Assembly (NCBI GenBank): GCA_015501595.1
Contig: JADNRX010000096.1
Coordinates: forward strand, 62,001-126,000
Reading direction: 5' to 3'
Source of the DNA: Hymenopellis radicata
Taxonomy: Eukaryota; Basidiomycota; Agaricomycetes; Agaricales; Physalacriaceae
DNA: 64,000 nucleotides
The notes under the pieces were generated by a model. The model had not been told where the DNA came from. It ran no database searches and saw only the letters and a list, made by a program, of their open reading frames with translations. Below, in pieces: positions 45,191 to 56,885 of the stretch. How positions within the stretch are numbered: position 1 is the stretch's first letter; every line of letters starts with the position of its first letter. A program made the position numbers and the translations under genes.

Positions 45191-47720
45191 TTACGCGTCA
45201 TCAGCACTGCACGCCCTAGGTACAGCATATCCATTCGTGCGGATCCCTCCACCCCACGGCGTCTTGCCCTGTACATCCGCATCCGTGCCCAACCCACGCG
45301 ACGCAAAGCCTGTCCACAACTCACAAAAGTTCTCTCCACCCGTCAGCTGCTCGTCTGCCTGGATAATGGCATCACGGGCATCGAAGAACGACGGCCGGCA
45401 TGGCTGCAGCTTCATACCGTTGAGCACGAGCTGAACAATGAGTGAGTTGCCGTGCTTTGGGACGAGCGGCTTCTTGCCGACAGCGGGGCGGTAAAAGTCG
45501 CCCTCAGGAACGGATCCATCAGCGAGAGGAGCGGGAGGGTAAAGCGTCTCGGTGAATCCGTGCTTGGCGATCAGGCGCTGCGAGACGAGCCACAACATCT
45601 GCGCCCACACCTCGCCAATAGCGTGCACGCCCCAGTATCCAGGCTTGTCGAGCGTCTGGTACGTCGAAGGGTTAATGGTGTCGTTCAAAGAGTAGGGATA
45701 GTTCCTGATACCAGTGTCGCGGTTCGCGGCCCAAGCACCCATGGGGAAGTCGTGGTAGTCCTTGGTGCTGCGGATGGTCGTGGCCAAAAAATCACCCCAG
45801 CCTTCACCCATGCCTCCGCTCTCGCCCCAGCCCAAGCAGGATGAAGATGCCGGTCCACCAGTGAGACGCGTGCTGAGTCCGTGACTCAACTCGTGGATAA
45901 CGATACCAGCCTCCAAGTCACCATCCCTGAATGGGACAGCCGTGTTCCAAAGGTACATCCTCATACGACCGTTCTGACCATCGGGCGGTGTCATAAAGTT
46001 GGCGTTGTTGTATCCCGAACCGTCCTGGGCGTTGGCGATAACAGCGTCGTTGCCTTCACCACCGCGGCCAAAGTTGTACTGCTGGAAGTTGCCGGAGACT
46101 TCGTCAAAGCCGTAGCGGTAGTAAAAGTCGTGGATCATATTGGAGGTGTAGAAGAGCTGGGCGACAGTGGCATTGATGTACTTCTGCGCTTCGTCCTGGG
46201 CATCACCCTTCTCGGTTTCCTTGGGGTTGTAGGTGTAGTCGAAGGCGAGTCCCTTACCAGAGTCGGGACGGTAGTTGTCCACAAAGCTGTTCTGGCCCTC
46301 CCAGTTCTCTTGCGCGAAGACCTGTAGAACGATAAGTACATCACAGATAACGAGTGACGGGTATACGGACGTTATTACCCCAGGTCGTTGTGGTATTCCT
46401 CCAGAACTCCTTTGTGTTGAGACGGACGCCCTTGAGCGAAGGATCGTTGGAGTACGGGAGCGAATGCCAGCCCATGGGCGAAGCCAAGGTGTCGGGGTTC
46501 TCCTTCACCAGAGAGCGGTTACCCTCGGCAGGGTCGTTTATACCCCAAGCGAAAACGTTGTAGGTAGCGGGTTCCTTGGAAGGCTCAGGAGTCGGGATCG
46601 GCGCGTCAGAGGCCCAGTCAACGACGGAAATGATGCGATGCGGTGAGGTGGCAGAGACCGCAGCGTCGTACCAGTTGTCCTGCATCTCTACTTGGAACTG
46701 CGAAACCATCAGTCACGAAATTAAGAAATAAGCGGGATTACACGTACGCGCCAAACGAGGTTGAGGTCAGTCGACAAACCGTCCTTGCTGGGAACTTGAA
46801 TGTAACCGAGGCTCGAACGAACGGGGTTGACAGCGTCGGGGACCTTGTCGACGTGCATGAGAACAGGCTCGTCGGGGTTGGTCAAGTGATGCTCGGGGGT
46901 AACAGTCATCTTTGCCAAATATTCGTCATAGTTGGCGAGAATGTCGTTGACCATAAGGTCGTTGGGAGTGGCAGCGAGCATGAACTGGAGGAGAGCAGGG
47001 CGCACGTCGGACATGTCGACGGGATCGCGGAGGCCGTGGAAATCGTAGGGGAGCTCCTTGCTAGCGCAGTTGGACACGTGGAGGTGGGAGAGGGGTCCAA
47101 AAAGAGCCTGCACCTTGGGGTGGTTCTCGAGCGAGCCAAGGACTGTCTGGCCCTCCGACTGCAAAAAGTTGTCAATGCGGGTCCTCATCTCTGACTCGAG
47201 CTGGGAGCAGTACTCCCGGTGGGGGTGACGAATGGAGTCGAGATCGGGGTTGGTAAAGGGCGCTGGAGCGTCTCCTTGGTAAAACTAGAGAGGTGTCAGC
47301 TGGGGTAATAGTGTAGACGAGACGACGCACAGAGTTACCATAGGAGATAACCAAGCCGTCCTTGATATTGATATTCATGTCGCCGTCCGCAACCTCGAGC
47401 CCATTGATGAGCTGGCGGACATAGACATGCGTGATGCCCGTGTTCCTGTCCGTATACGAGTCCTTTCGTATCCGGTACGAATGGGTCTCCGACAGCTGCC
47501 CGACCAGCACGTCCTCCACGAACAGCCTAGCGACCTCGAAGGCGTCCGTATACGGGCCTTGCGGCACGAACCCATTCGTCACTATCGAGTACGGGCTGGA
47601 ATGGTAGACAGAATGGGGGTGGACAGGGCCAAAGCCGAGGGACTTGCGTAACCGCCCAGCACCAGACGACGAGTGCGCCGCCGCAGCAGCAGCGAGCGAC
47701 GCGATGAGTAAACAACGCAT
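45191..47720 (-). CDS. extracellular metalloprotease, fungalysin (peptidase family M36)
   Basis: Four exons (47720-47331, 47284-46748, 46697-46371, 46321-45191) give 794 aa. A secretion signal (MRCLLIASLAAAAAAHS) is followed by the FTP-type propeptide (VRQLINGLEVADGDMNINIK, DGLVISYGNSFYQGDAP). The catalytic domain has NVFAWGINDPAEGNRSLVKE, NNVFAQENWEG, MIHDFYYRYGFDEVSGNFQQ, the zinc-binding helix AGIVIHELSHGLSTRLTGG (HExxH, with HELSH where relatives often have HEYTH) and the third ligand region GGMGEGWGDF. The end (GENFCELWTGFASRGLG) is also typical. The enzyme is made as an inactive precursor and secreted to digest proteins such as elastin, collagen or keratin. It is somewhat longer than many members. 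The reading frame is intact. Confidence 0.95.
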
Positions 47721-48135
47721 TTACCGAAGAGAGAACGACGACCAGTTGGTTTGTAGGTAGAAATGGTCAAGGGATGGTAGTGGTGCGAGTTCAAGAGAGC
47801 TGGGGAAGGGTACACAGCTTGAAACGGCCATGATAAGCAATAGGGACACGTTACTAAAAGGGGTTACATGCCGGTTGCCGCATGACGTACGATACGCCAC
47901 ATTTGGGCTTCTGCGCGCTGTTGTCTCACTCTTTCAACGCGGTATCCTGACGTGACCATCCAAATACGGATGTCTCTGCCCGAATTATGTATACGCGCGT
48001 ACTGACACGCCTCTTTCGCGAGGCACCCCAAAACAACCCGTGGCAGAGCATAATTCCTGTCGACGATAAGCTGAAAGCATAATAGTGCGATAGCATCGGA
48101 CCACGATGCGTACCATGACCAAAAACTCACAGCAT
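47721..48135. other. intergenic; fungalysin promoter side
   Basis: Holds the 5' flank of the fungalysin gene (minus strand) and the flank of tRNA-Pro. No gene recognised. Confidence 0.45.
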
Positions 48136-48215
48136 GGCCTTATGGTCTAGTCGCATGATTCCTCGTTTGGGTTGGACATTCGAGGAGGTCCTGGGTTCAA
48201 TTCCCAGTGAGGCCC
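48136..48215 (+). tRNA. tRNA-Pro(TGG) with a short intron
   Basis: Acceptor stem GGCCTTA pairs with TGAGGCC (one G-T pair). The D arm has the A-box-like TGGTCTAGTCGCATGA. The anticodon stem CCTCG/CGAGG closes a loop TTTGGG + TTGGACAT + T, giving anticodon TGG with an 8-nt intron after position 37. The T arm CTGGG-TTCAATT-CCCAG includes the B box. The discriminator is C. Confidence 0.92.
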
Positions 48216-48221
48216 TTTTTT
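48216..48221 (+). terminator. RNA polymerase III terminator (T run)
   Basis: Six T's immediately follow the tRNA discriminator base. Confidence 0.85.
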
Positions 48222-49600
48222 CTTTCCTTTCCCTTAATTTTCTCCGCCACACTTAGTAAAGATTATCCGCAATTGTGCCGAGGACGAATAGGAAGCTAGC
48301 ATTCAAGTATGCTTTCCTATCAGTAATACAAAACTCGTCGGCAATCATCAACGCAGCCTTCTCCCCAATCGCGATGGCTATCGAAGCTGTGTTCTATAGA
48401 GTCGCTATCAGCATCTGTCCTACCTGCTTATCACGCCAACATTCAACGGATCACCCGACAAATCCACCGCCTTCAACCTCCCCACACCATACAACCACAT
48501 CGCTTTCTTCCCTCAACTGCATAGAACGATCAAAATCTTGGAAGAGGAAGTACCTAGATACTCACACCCAACGAAAGACGACCAACAACAACTGGAATGG
48601 CCAGCTTATCTCTCGCCCCAATCCCTGCCCATTCAACCATCGCTCCAGCGGATCCGACGACTCGTCTGACAGCCCAGACTGTTTGACGGTCTCGTGATGA
48701 GAAAGGGCAGCAGACGTGTTTCTTGAAGCGCCGACATCGTTCCTATCAACGCTCAGTCAACGCTAAAGTAGGAACGCTAAGAGAGGTGTGCTCGATGATG
48801 ACGCGCTCGACAAGACAGGTGACCAAATTCACGGCGCGGCACAACTCCCCTCTGTTTTTCGTAAACGGGACCAGTTCTCATCCATCCTTTGGTACAGGCG
48901 TGTGCTATACGTGTATCACGATGCATTTGTCCGGCTATGTACTAACTTAGTCTAACAGTTACTAACTAATACAATCCGTTCTACCAATTCCGCTTGCAGG
49001 GCTCGCACGCCTCATGGCAAAGTTTATATGTACGAGATGGCGCACACTGAGTAAACGAACTTTAGTGACTGTACTGTGCGTTATCTACGCTACAGCGAGC
49101 TTCCGCGTGCGCTCTTGTGCTTCTGTCGAACGCGATGAGGGCAGTCTCTTGACAAATTCTTGCGTAAGGAAGCTGCCTATGGTCCTGAAGTATACGCTTC
49201 TCTTTCTAGAGGGACATCTTCTCCCCATTATACGCGCAAATTGACTCACCGTGTATGGTGCGATCGTTCTGGGCTGGATATGCGAAAATTGTTTGAGGAT
49301 CGAAGGACCTCTTTCTCGGACGAGGATTCGAAGGGATGGAGAGGCTGTGGTGAGGTGACTGACATTTTTGATGAAATGTGGGAATGCCATACTTGTCGTT
49401 ATAGTTGTAGGACTAAGCAGTGAGAGGATGAAAAGACTAGAGAACGGAAGAGAGCATGCCGTGAAGTCCTAGACACGAACAGAATCGAAGCTGGAGAAAA
49501 GAAGGAAAGGCTACGCGGAACGCCGGTTAGTCAAGGGAAAGAGCACTACGACGATGCACGACTGCAAATTGAGATTGACAGAAAAGTACTTCTCCGCCGT
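48222..49600. other. intergenic; no gene recognised
   Basis: Several frames of 60-140 codons (for example 48275-48697 plus) have no family resemblance and no convincing splice structure. Confidence 0.4.
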
Positions 49601-49609
49601 CCCTCAACA

Positions 49610-50600
49610 GTGTTATGACGAGTCTTGCGTCGACGGCGGCGTTTCTCGTTGGCAATCAGACTCTGCTTGTCTTGAGCTTTCTGCGCAGCACCCGTACCAA
49701 CCGTAGATGAAAAGTTGGGGATGACCGGGAGACCATGTTCGAAACACCAATGTCCTGACGGTAGTGACTGTGGGGATTACCGACCGAGTCAGGCATCGGA
49801 GGAATGTACCACAGAGTTGGGTGGCTGACTGGCGGCTTTGAGACGTGTGGGCATCATGATGTATGCTGGATTGGGACGACCACCAGGCAGCGATGATGTA
49901 GATGAGATGGAATTGTTGTGTCGGTTCTGCCATGACTGCATCGGATAGGACTGGGTCCCAATGTTGGGTGGACGGCTCCTGCTCCGTATTCTGCTCATGC
50001 CATTCGATTTTCATAGTGTCATGCCCGAGCCACAGAACGAATACAACGACTGTGCGAGTCATCCAGAATCGAGTGCCGTAGAGCCTAGACGCCTGTCATT
50101 ACCCCAGAGCAGACGACGACGAACCACCGCTACTACCTGAGAGAGCCGCAAGACACGTCGGGATCCACGGCTGGAGTGGGTCGAACATTGATGATTATAG
50201 CTACCTAGTGAATAGAAACCATGATGGTGAGCAAAGGTACACGATGGGGTGAGAGAACAGACAGGAACAGACGGACCTCCTCGGGTAGGAAAGAAACGAC
50301 GGGGATGGGCAAACATGGGGACGATGTAGTATATATATTGCAAAGCGTAATAAGACCACAAACGCAAAAGTATGCGCAGAAATGCGAAGAAGAAGCAAGG
50401 AAGGCGTGCGGGGTACTGCCATGAACACGGTTCATGGAGGCCCAGTTCACTCTGAACAAACATGGGCGCAGAACGCGTACCAGTGGCAGTAGGTGCCATA
50501 GTTTCTGGGGGCATCTCGATGCTAGGCAGGCTGGAAGGACGCACTCGCGTCGTCGAGAATCGCCAATCTAAACGCCATGATTTGACTGTCAAGCCTTTGG
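49610..50600 (-). pseudogene. bHLH transcription factor-like remnant
   Basis: On the minus strand near 49770-49620 the frame reads LPVIPNFSSTVGTGAAQKAQ, DKQSLIANEKRRRRRKTRHN, TVEGRRRS. ANEKRRRRR..HN.VE.RRR resembles the basic DNA-contact region of fungal bHLH proteins (consensus like RRRESHNxVERRRRxxIN), but with an inserted R and a G in place of the conserved R. The rest of the helix-loop-helix does not follow. Upstream (50600-49790) are Ser/Pro-rich frames (STTRVRPSSLPSIEMPPETM; SRSRPPNIGTQSYPMQSWQN) that could be disordered exons of the same gene. The joints are unclear, so either the gene is decayed or I cannot resolve its introns. Confidence 0.4.
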
Positions 50601-51783
50601 AAGCGCTGGTAAAAAAGGTGGTATAATTATCCGCGTACGTATCTACGTTACATGGAACGAGAGTCCGTTCCATGTAATTGATTATCAGAAACAGCATTCG
50701 AGTTCGCAAAAAAAAAAAAGATGATCGGCGTTTTAGTTGAGAAAGGATCGCGCACGTGATCTGCAACTCCTTCGCGTTTGACCACCGTCTAGACGCCGTT
50801 ACTGGGAAATTTCGCGCCCGAATTCTGCGTCTGGACGTTATGATGTTTTCGTAAACCATTCCTACGGCTATATCTACTTCTGGTGGCAAGTGCAGCCATG
50901 TTTCACGTGGGTGACACGCCTCGCGTTATTTGTCCCCTAGGAGCACATACACGCCTTTCGCACTGGATTCTGGAAACATAGATGGTGTTACCATATGCAG
51001 ACATTGCCATCCACGCGTGTTTCCTTTCGCCTCTTCAAACCTTCGTTCTTTCTCGATTTCACGTGAGTGGGCCACAGCTTTCAATTGCAAGGCCCATACG
51101 GTTGTGTGCGTACGTTATAGTTCCCCTCCTTTTCTTCAAAATTTCTCATCAATGGCCCTTATTAACCTGAGGTGAGTCCCAGTATCTCCGTTTAGGATCT
51201 GTTGGCCTCGAAACTGTCACCTCCTCCTTTGCCATCTTTCAGATGCGGTATAGCTCGCTGTTAAACTTAGACCTGGAACTAGTACCAATGGGCCAAATAC
51301 CGCAAGTACCTCTCTTGCTTGCATTTCCCCAAGGCGCATGGGTAAAGGCAACTCTTCTAGCTGTTTCTGCGACTTCTAGGCTCGTCCTCGTATGGTATTA
51401 GAAGGTCACCCCATTATCTGTCTGTAGCTCGCAGATGGTAGGCTGCCACTCTTGTTTTCCACCCGATTCGGTGCGGACGAAATAAAACTATCGGTCTATA
51501 GACTATAGTCGCGCTGTCGTTTCAAAATTGATTCCACCTAAACCTTATTCCAATGGCCATTTCCGGTGATTGTCCCGGAAAGTGGCACTATCATACAGCA
51601 CCGGCGGCGGATGGAGCTTTCAACTGTCCTCTCGTCACTTGTGTATACTGCTAAGACCATCTGCACTTGGTCCAAATGCGCTTTGATCGTCTAGGTTCGC
51701 TGGCCCTTGAGGATTTGATCGCTTCGAATTGGTGGCCCTTGGACCATTGGTCCGTGTTTGAATACCGGTCCAAGACCCGGCCC
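50601..51783. other. intergenic; no gene recognised
   Basis: Includes a short inverted repeat around 50648-50675 (ACATGGAAC then GTTCCATGT) and an A12 run near 50710. No coding sequence recognised. Confidence 0.4.
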
Positions 51784-51790
51784 ATATAAA
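51784..51790 (+). promoter_or_regulatory. TATA box of the F-box gene
   Basis: ATATAAA lies 70 bp before the preferred ATG at 51860. It also lies inside the upstream extension of the frame from 51758, an argument against that earlier start. Confidence 0.6.
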
Positions 51791-51859
51791 CCATTCATTC
51801 TCCATCGACCGGCATACTTCCCGACTTTTCTTATTCCCCGGAGAATTCGCCACTTCCCA

Positions 51860-53512
51860 ATGTCCGACGTCGCCCTCAGTGTCGTGTCTGCTCTGATTGC
51901 TGCCAGCCTCTACCACATTGAACCAGAGCTTCTTGACATGGACGTGGACGATGAACAGCCTGACGTCGTTCTCGTAACTCCCAACTCGTCAACCCTTTTG
52001 ACGCTTCGTCGGACTGTCGCTTCCGAGCCGGGCATTCTCGCCATCCTTCGATCCAATCGTCGCGTCGCCACTTCCGAACTCAACGACATCTGGACCCTCA
52101 TCTATCAGCTGAGACAAGCAAGGGAAGACGTCTATCGGTGCATCGAACAGCATAGACCCCGGCCAACGAACGAACTTCGAGCCCTTCGGCGCCAGCTTCA
52201 GTGGCACATCAAACTGAGGCACGCGGTAGTTTCCACCAAATCTATCCGGAACATCCCGTACGACATCCTCGTCGAGATATTCAAGCTCTGTCTTTCCAAA
52301 GACGACATCCACGACCCAAATTGCACCCGCTGGATGATGATGCAAGTCTGCTATACGTGGCGCGACGCCATTCTCAGCGTCTCAAGTCTGTGGAGCACAA
52401 TCTCATTACGCATCCCGATCATGACGCCAGCGGAAATTCAGCGCTTTAACTTGCATATCCGGCTTAGTGCGAACCGCCCACTCGTGATTTTCGTCGACTA
52501 CTTCGTCGCCGACCAGAGCTTTCCTCACTTCAAGTACTCTTCTCTCTATCGGCCAGCATTTGACGCTCTGCAACTGCTCCTTGCCCAATGGGAGCGTATA
52601 CGAGGCCTCCACATCCGCGCTAGAGGGAATTCGTTCGAGATGAGGCTCAACTTGGCATTCCGTAGTCTTCCGATGCTAGAGGAGTTGACTATCATCTCGC
52701 CGGGCCATTCATTCAGTAGCGACTACCTCCCGCTCCTCGCCGTCGAACGCCTCAGACGCGTCCGATTTTTGCCGTATCCCCGGTCAAGCACTGGTCAACC
52801 GCTTTGCATGGGCGACAAACTTACGCATCTACATGTGCTGATCGATAGCAATGACGCTTTACGAGTTCTCCAATCGTCATCGACAATCCAGACGTTGCGT
52901 ATTGATTATCGCTCTACCTTTAATCCCCTCCAAGTCTACCAAAGTCGCGTCTTACAAGCGGTGTACGAATCCGTCACGGACCTCAGCATCAACGAAACTC
53001 TCCTCCCGTTCGTGCACACCCCGAATGTTCAGCGACTTCGCATCAATGGACCTAGCACACCGACTCGGGCAGCCGGGTTCCTGCGACGCTGTGGCCAGAA
53101 CCTCAGCTACCTCGCCGTCACTGGCGAGTTGATCTTGGACGCCGGCTCGGCCACCATATTTTCAGCGCTCCAGGGGGTGGACATCAGAGTGATAGATGTC
53201 ACGATGCATCCCCGGGATATGGCGCGTGTTCTTACTACCGTTGACCACCGTATCCAGACGGAAGGACCCGGCGTCTTGAGTGGTTTAGAGCAGTTGATAT
53301 TGAGAAACTCAATGCGGACGAAGGCGTCGAAGGAATATGCTGCGTGGAAGCGCGACGAAGTAGAGGCCGTTGCAGCAAGCGCAATGTGCTTGACCGACGT
53401 CACTATTGAAATTAATGTCAATGCAGCGTTGCCCGACGATAACTGGCAATTGCTTGCAGATGATCGGCTCAAGGCTTGGACCTGGAGTGATTTGCCTAGC
53501 ACTGAGTGGTAG
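51860..53512 (+). CDS. F-box protein (basidiomycete type, leucine-rich-repeat-like C-terminus)
   Basis: A single intronless frame of 550 aa from ATG at 51860 (MSDVALSVVSALIAASLYHI); the frame is open from 51758 but the TATA box argues for the later start. An acidic patch and a helical segment (WTLIYQLRQAREDVYRCIEQ) precede the F-box at about residues 129-175: SIRNIPYDILVEIFKLCLS, ...WMMMQVCYTWRDAILSVSSL, WSTISL. This is the form found in the greatly expanded agaricomycete F-box family. The rest has irregular Leu-rich repeats (RSLPMLEELTIISPG; DALRVLQSSSTIQTLRIDY). F-box proteins bring targets to SCF ubiquitin ligases via Skp1; the target is unknown. Intact. Confidence 0.9.
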   Translation: MSDVALSVVSALIAASLYHIEPELLDMDVDDEQPDVVLVTPNSSTLLTLRRTVASEPGILAILRSNRRVATSELNDIWTLIYQLRQAREDVYRCIEQHRPRPTNELRALRRQLQWHIKLRHAVVSTKSIRNIPYDILVEIFKLCLSKDDIHDPNCTRWMMMQVCYTWRDAILSVSSLWSTISLRIPIMTPAEIQRFNLHIRLSANRPLVIFVDYFVADQSFPHFKYSSLYRPAFDALQLLLAQWERIRGLHIRARGNSFEMRLNLAFRSLPMLEELTIISPGHSFSSDYLPLLAVERLRRVRFLPYPRSSTGQPLCMGDKLTHLHVLIDSNDALRVLQSSSTIQTLRIDYRSTFNPLQVYQSRVLQAVYESVTDLSINETLLPFVHTPNVQRLRINGPSTPTRAAGFLRRCGQNLSYLAVTGELILDAGSATIFSALQGVDIRVIDVTMHPRDMARVLTTVDHRIQTEGPGVLSGLEQLILRNSMRTKASKEYAAWKRDEVEAVAASAMCLTDVTIEINVNAALPDDNWQLLADDRLKAWTWSDLPSTEW

Positions 53513-56015
53513 TTAGAAGTAGTACATAGGTACGCAGTACGTATATCCAAAAATGTCTCGATATACTGATTACTTAGATAAACAATCTTCTGAACAAGTC
53601 ATTAGAACGAAACAAATGAAGGTGTACCATTTGAAAGCTTCTACTGTCCACGCCGAGACTGGAACAAGAAGCATTTCTAACTCCAGAGAATGAGGCAATC
53701 ATTCTGGATGAACGGATAAACGGATGGCAGGCAAGGCGCAAACCATTAACGAAGTCATATGTTCCTCAGTCCCGTCCACGGGATGTGTGGCCCCTCCACT
53801 ACAAGTTCGGTACTTCGCCACAGCCAGCACACAGCCTGTTCAACACAGAGGAAACTACTAGAAGCTACATCGTGAGAATCAAAATCGGCCCGGGCTGACA
53901 AGCAGAATAGATCATCTGGTTCGAGAGTGGACGCGCTCCTTCGTGCCTCTCTCCGAGGATGTGGCGCAGCCCGTCGACATGTGTTTCTACCATCCGGATG
54001 CCTGTCGATATCAATTCCATACTGGTAGTAAGGAAACACTGCAAAAAGAACAGGCGGCGGTAGGTAGGCAGGTGGGTAGTAACCTGGAAGGTTTCGCACT
54101 CATGTGAGCGCAAGTACTAGATGAGGGCCCAAGCACACTCGCACTGCAATCTCATCATCAAAGGCGATATCTTAACCCGATAAGTTGACAAACGATATGG
54201 TGGATCAGCATCGTGGTGCGTGTGGTATCGAAGTCGAAGAAACGATCATCCGTAAAGAAAGAGCAATGTCAACAAGTCCACAATCAGTGGACAGGGGACT
54301 TCCCAGACGACTAGAATTGAATGTAGTCGGATAAGATGATCGAACAAGAAATTAAAAGCATCGTATGCTGCTCGGATAAACGCTTTGGGGTGCGCATGTA
54401 CAGGTAGGAGTAACAATACCCCAAATTCCAGTTTGTACGGCAGACATGGAACTCTGCGACAGATCAATCACCACAATGGAGATCAAGAGCCGCACTTACA
54501 CGTATGTACACGTAAAAATGTCCTTGAAGAGGCCCAAGGATGTCGTTACCCATGTACATAGTGCTAAAGCCGCGAATGGTCGACGTGGAGTAGAAAGAGA
54601 AAAAAACCTCGGGAAATGCCGACGGCAAGTTCCTGATCCTCCTCCTCCTAAGGCTAGCACGTCGGTCGCGTTCCGAGTCCCCGTTTCCTGAAATATACTT
54701 GGCGCTCATACACTTATACTTCAGTCCACGGCCGCCTTCCACCAATCATTCCGTCACTCTTTGTATGGGGGGAACCCTGTTTCCATGTCCCAATGACTGG
54801 CCAGGATCTCTACTATGCCTGCTCTTCAATTCAATCTAGCTCTTTCTCACACTGAAACGGACCGCCTCGATGTCTACCAGTGGCGCGACAGGGCGGGGAA
54901 CGTGGAAAAACTCGACAAACACTTTGGACGCCGCACGGGGCTTACGGTGTCTTCCCACAAGGCTGCACTGCATTGCAATTCAGTGGGAGTGCTATGGCGC
55001 ATGGTCGCTCACGTCAAGCTTCCGTCAAATGCAGGTCTGTTTCTATACGGCCATTCACTACCTCAGACCTGGATGGGCATGCCGTTCACCGTCTTGATAC
55101 CAAGTGTGCGAGGCTGTTCCCGACGCGAATCCCCAAGACTATACCTCAATACAGGAAGGTCGTAATGGGATCCACTCCGAGGGCTCTATGTTCCGGTAGC
55201 AGTGTGAGATTAGCGATAATTGACGGAGCTCGGAGAGTACGAGCTTCTTGGCACGCGCCCCAGTTTCCCGTTCGTTGAGGTACATTCTACAGGTCGTCGC
55301 ATGTCTCGATTCCCACTCGGCTACCTTCCGATTCCATTTCAATTGACAGAGAAACACCCCTTCCACCGGATGGATGGTGTTTGCGTCAACTGACGCTAGG
55401 CCGCCTGCACATCTTCTTCATCGACACGCATGCGCGCCCCCTGAAGTTCCAAGACTCTGTGTGTTTATCGATCTTTGGGCGTCTTCAAAGTTACACCCTT
55501 GACAGGACGAACGAAGGAAGCACAGGGATGTGGAAACAAATTGCCGGCCGACTTCTGCATACCGCGCTCCACAAAACATAGTCGCAGTAGTTGCCTTTCG
55601 GAATCCTCCTCGCGAGAGCCAAGGTGTTCCACTGGATCTCCGTTTCATCTCGTACAATACTCTGGGTGACCGACGCTGATCCAATCTACCTGTTCTGATA
55701 TGTCGCGATCTTAATCGAACCCGAAGAACGGGTCCAATTTTACCTTAAATAGCACGTATGGAATCGCCTGGGGTCTTAAACTATGCGTCATGCCACTCGA
55801 GTCCCTGTAAATCAGCGATTTCGCGTTGGACTTCTGTAGGGATGGATGGCAATCCCACACATGGTGTAACTTGTGGGGTGGAGGGCGCGCAGCAGCAGCA
55901 TAGGTGTATTAGTCTACAAGTGAATAGAGCACGGCAGTGATAGGAAAGAGCTAAATATGTTGGACCAAGAAAATGCGTGTAGATAGAGGAATCCTGGAGC
56001 TTGTGATGTGGAAGA
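53513..56015. other. intergenic; no gene recognised
   Basis: About 2.5 kb. Frames of 60-130 codons (for example 54815-55278 plus, and 54099-53755 minus) were examined; none matched a family or could be joined by splice sites. It includes the 3' flanks of the two flanking genes. Confidence 0.4.
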
Positions 56016-56885
56016 TCATGTGGGCAAGATGCCTGAGCGAACAATTTCGATACGTTTTGAGGGTTTGCCTCCCAGACTTCCAAGAGACTCGATAGTCTTG
56101 ACGACGTCCATCCCTTCAGAGACTTCACCGAAAACAACATGCCGTCCATCAAGCTGGAGTGGTTACCATTCAGTAGCTAGTCAGATGTCGCAGAGCGGAC
56201 CTACCCAAGCCGTCTCAACCGTCGTGATGAAAAATTGGGAGCCATTTGAATGTGGTCCCGCATTGGCCATCGACAGGAGCCCAGGTTTTGAGTGTTTACG
56301 ACGGAAATTCTCGTCTAGAAACAGACGGGTCCGAATAAGAGAATGGAAAATGCCCGCAAGGCAAGCAGAACGCACCACGGAACTTTTCCCCATAGATGGA
56401 TCTTCCTCCCGTCCCGTTATGCGCAGTGAAGTCTCCGCTCTGGATCATGAACTGGAAGCCTAGTTAAGCTTTTGAACCATCTAGATGACTATAACGCACC
56501 CCCGGAATGACACGATGGAAGCAGCATCCAGTGTACCCGAAACCGTGCTTCCCCGTCGCCAGTTCGCGAAAGTTTCGAGCCGTGTATGGCGTTACCGTGT
56601 CATATAGGGAGAACACGATTCTGCCCGCAGGGCGTCTGTCGATTTCAATGTCGAACTGGATTGGCGCGCGTCAGAGATGGGCCGCTCAAAGATAAGTAGC
56701 ACCTACGAAGACGTTGTCCCTAAAGATTTGTCAACGCGGGGAAAATAGAAGGGTGCAACCACGTACATCAGAAGAAAAATGAGTAGGAGACCAGAAGTGA
56801 CACTGCGTCTGCACGTCAGAAAGTGGGAAGTCACCCTATAAGAGGAAATGCAGGGGAAGATGCGGGGAAATGATACGGATTTCAT
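56016..56885 (-). CDS. cyclophilin-type peptidyl-prolyl cis-trans isomerase
   Basis: Six exons add up to 203 aa in frame, stop at 56018-56016. The core is complete: [66 protein letters not shown] (catalytic Arg, Phe, Gln), [51 protein letters not shown] (Trp that binds cyclosporin) and VRSGILPT. It catalyses proline isomerisation and assists folding. The N-terminus is uncertain. A start at 56885 gives a leader of about 40 residues with a hydrophobic stretch ([10 protein letters not shown]) and requires a 13-bp exon (56719-56707); the leader could target the secretory path or mitochondria. Introns are 40-55 bp with GT...AG ends. Confidence 0.93.

Noticed and set aside
50059..50889. 276-codon minus-strand open frame as a stand-alone gene
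   Set aside because: Composition changes along it and parts read better as exons in other frames near the bHLH-like remnant; not supported as one protein.
51758..51859. Upstream start for the F-box protein
   Set aside because: The TATA box lies inside this extension and the extra residues look unlike coding sequence.
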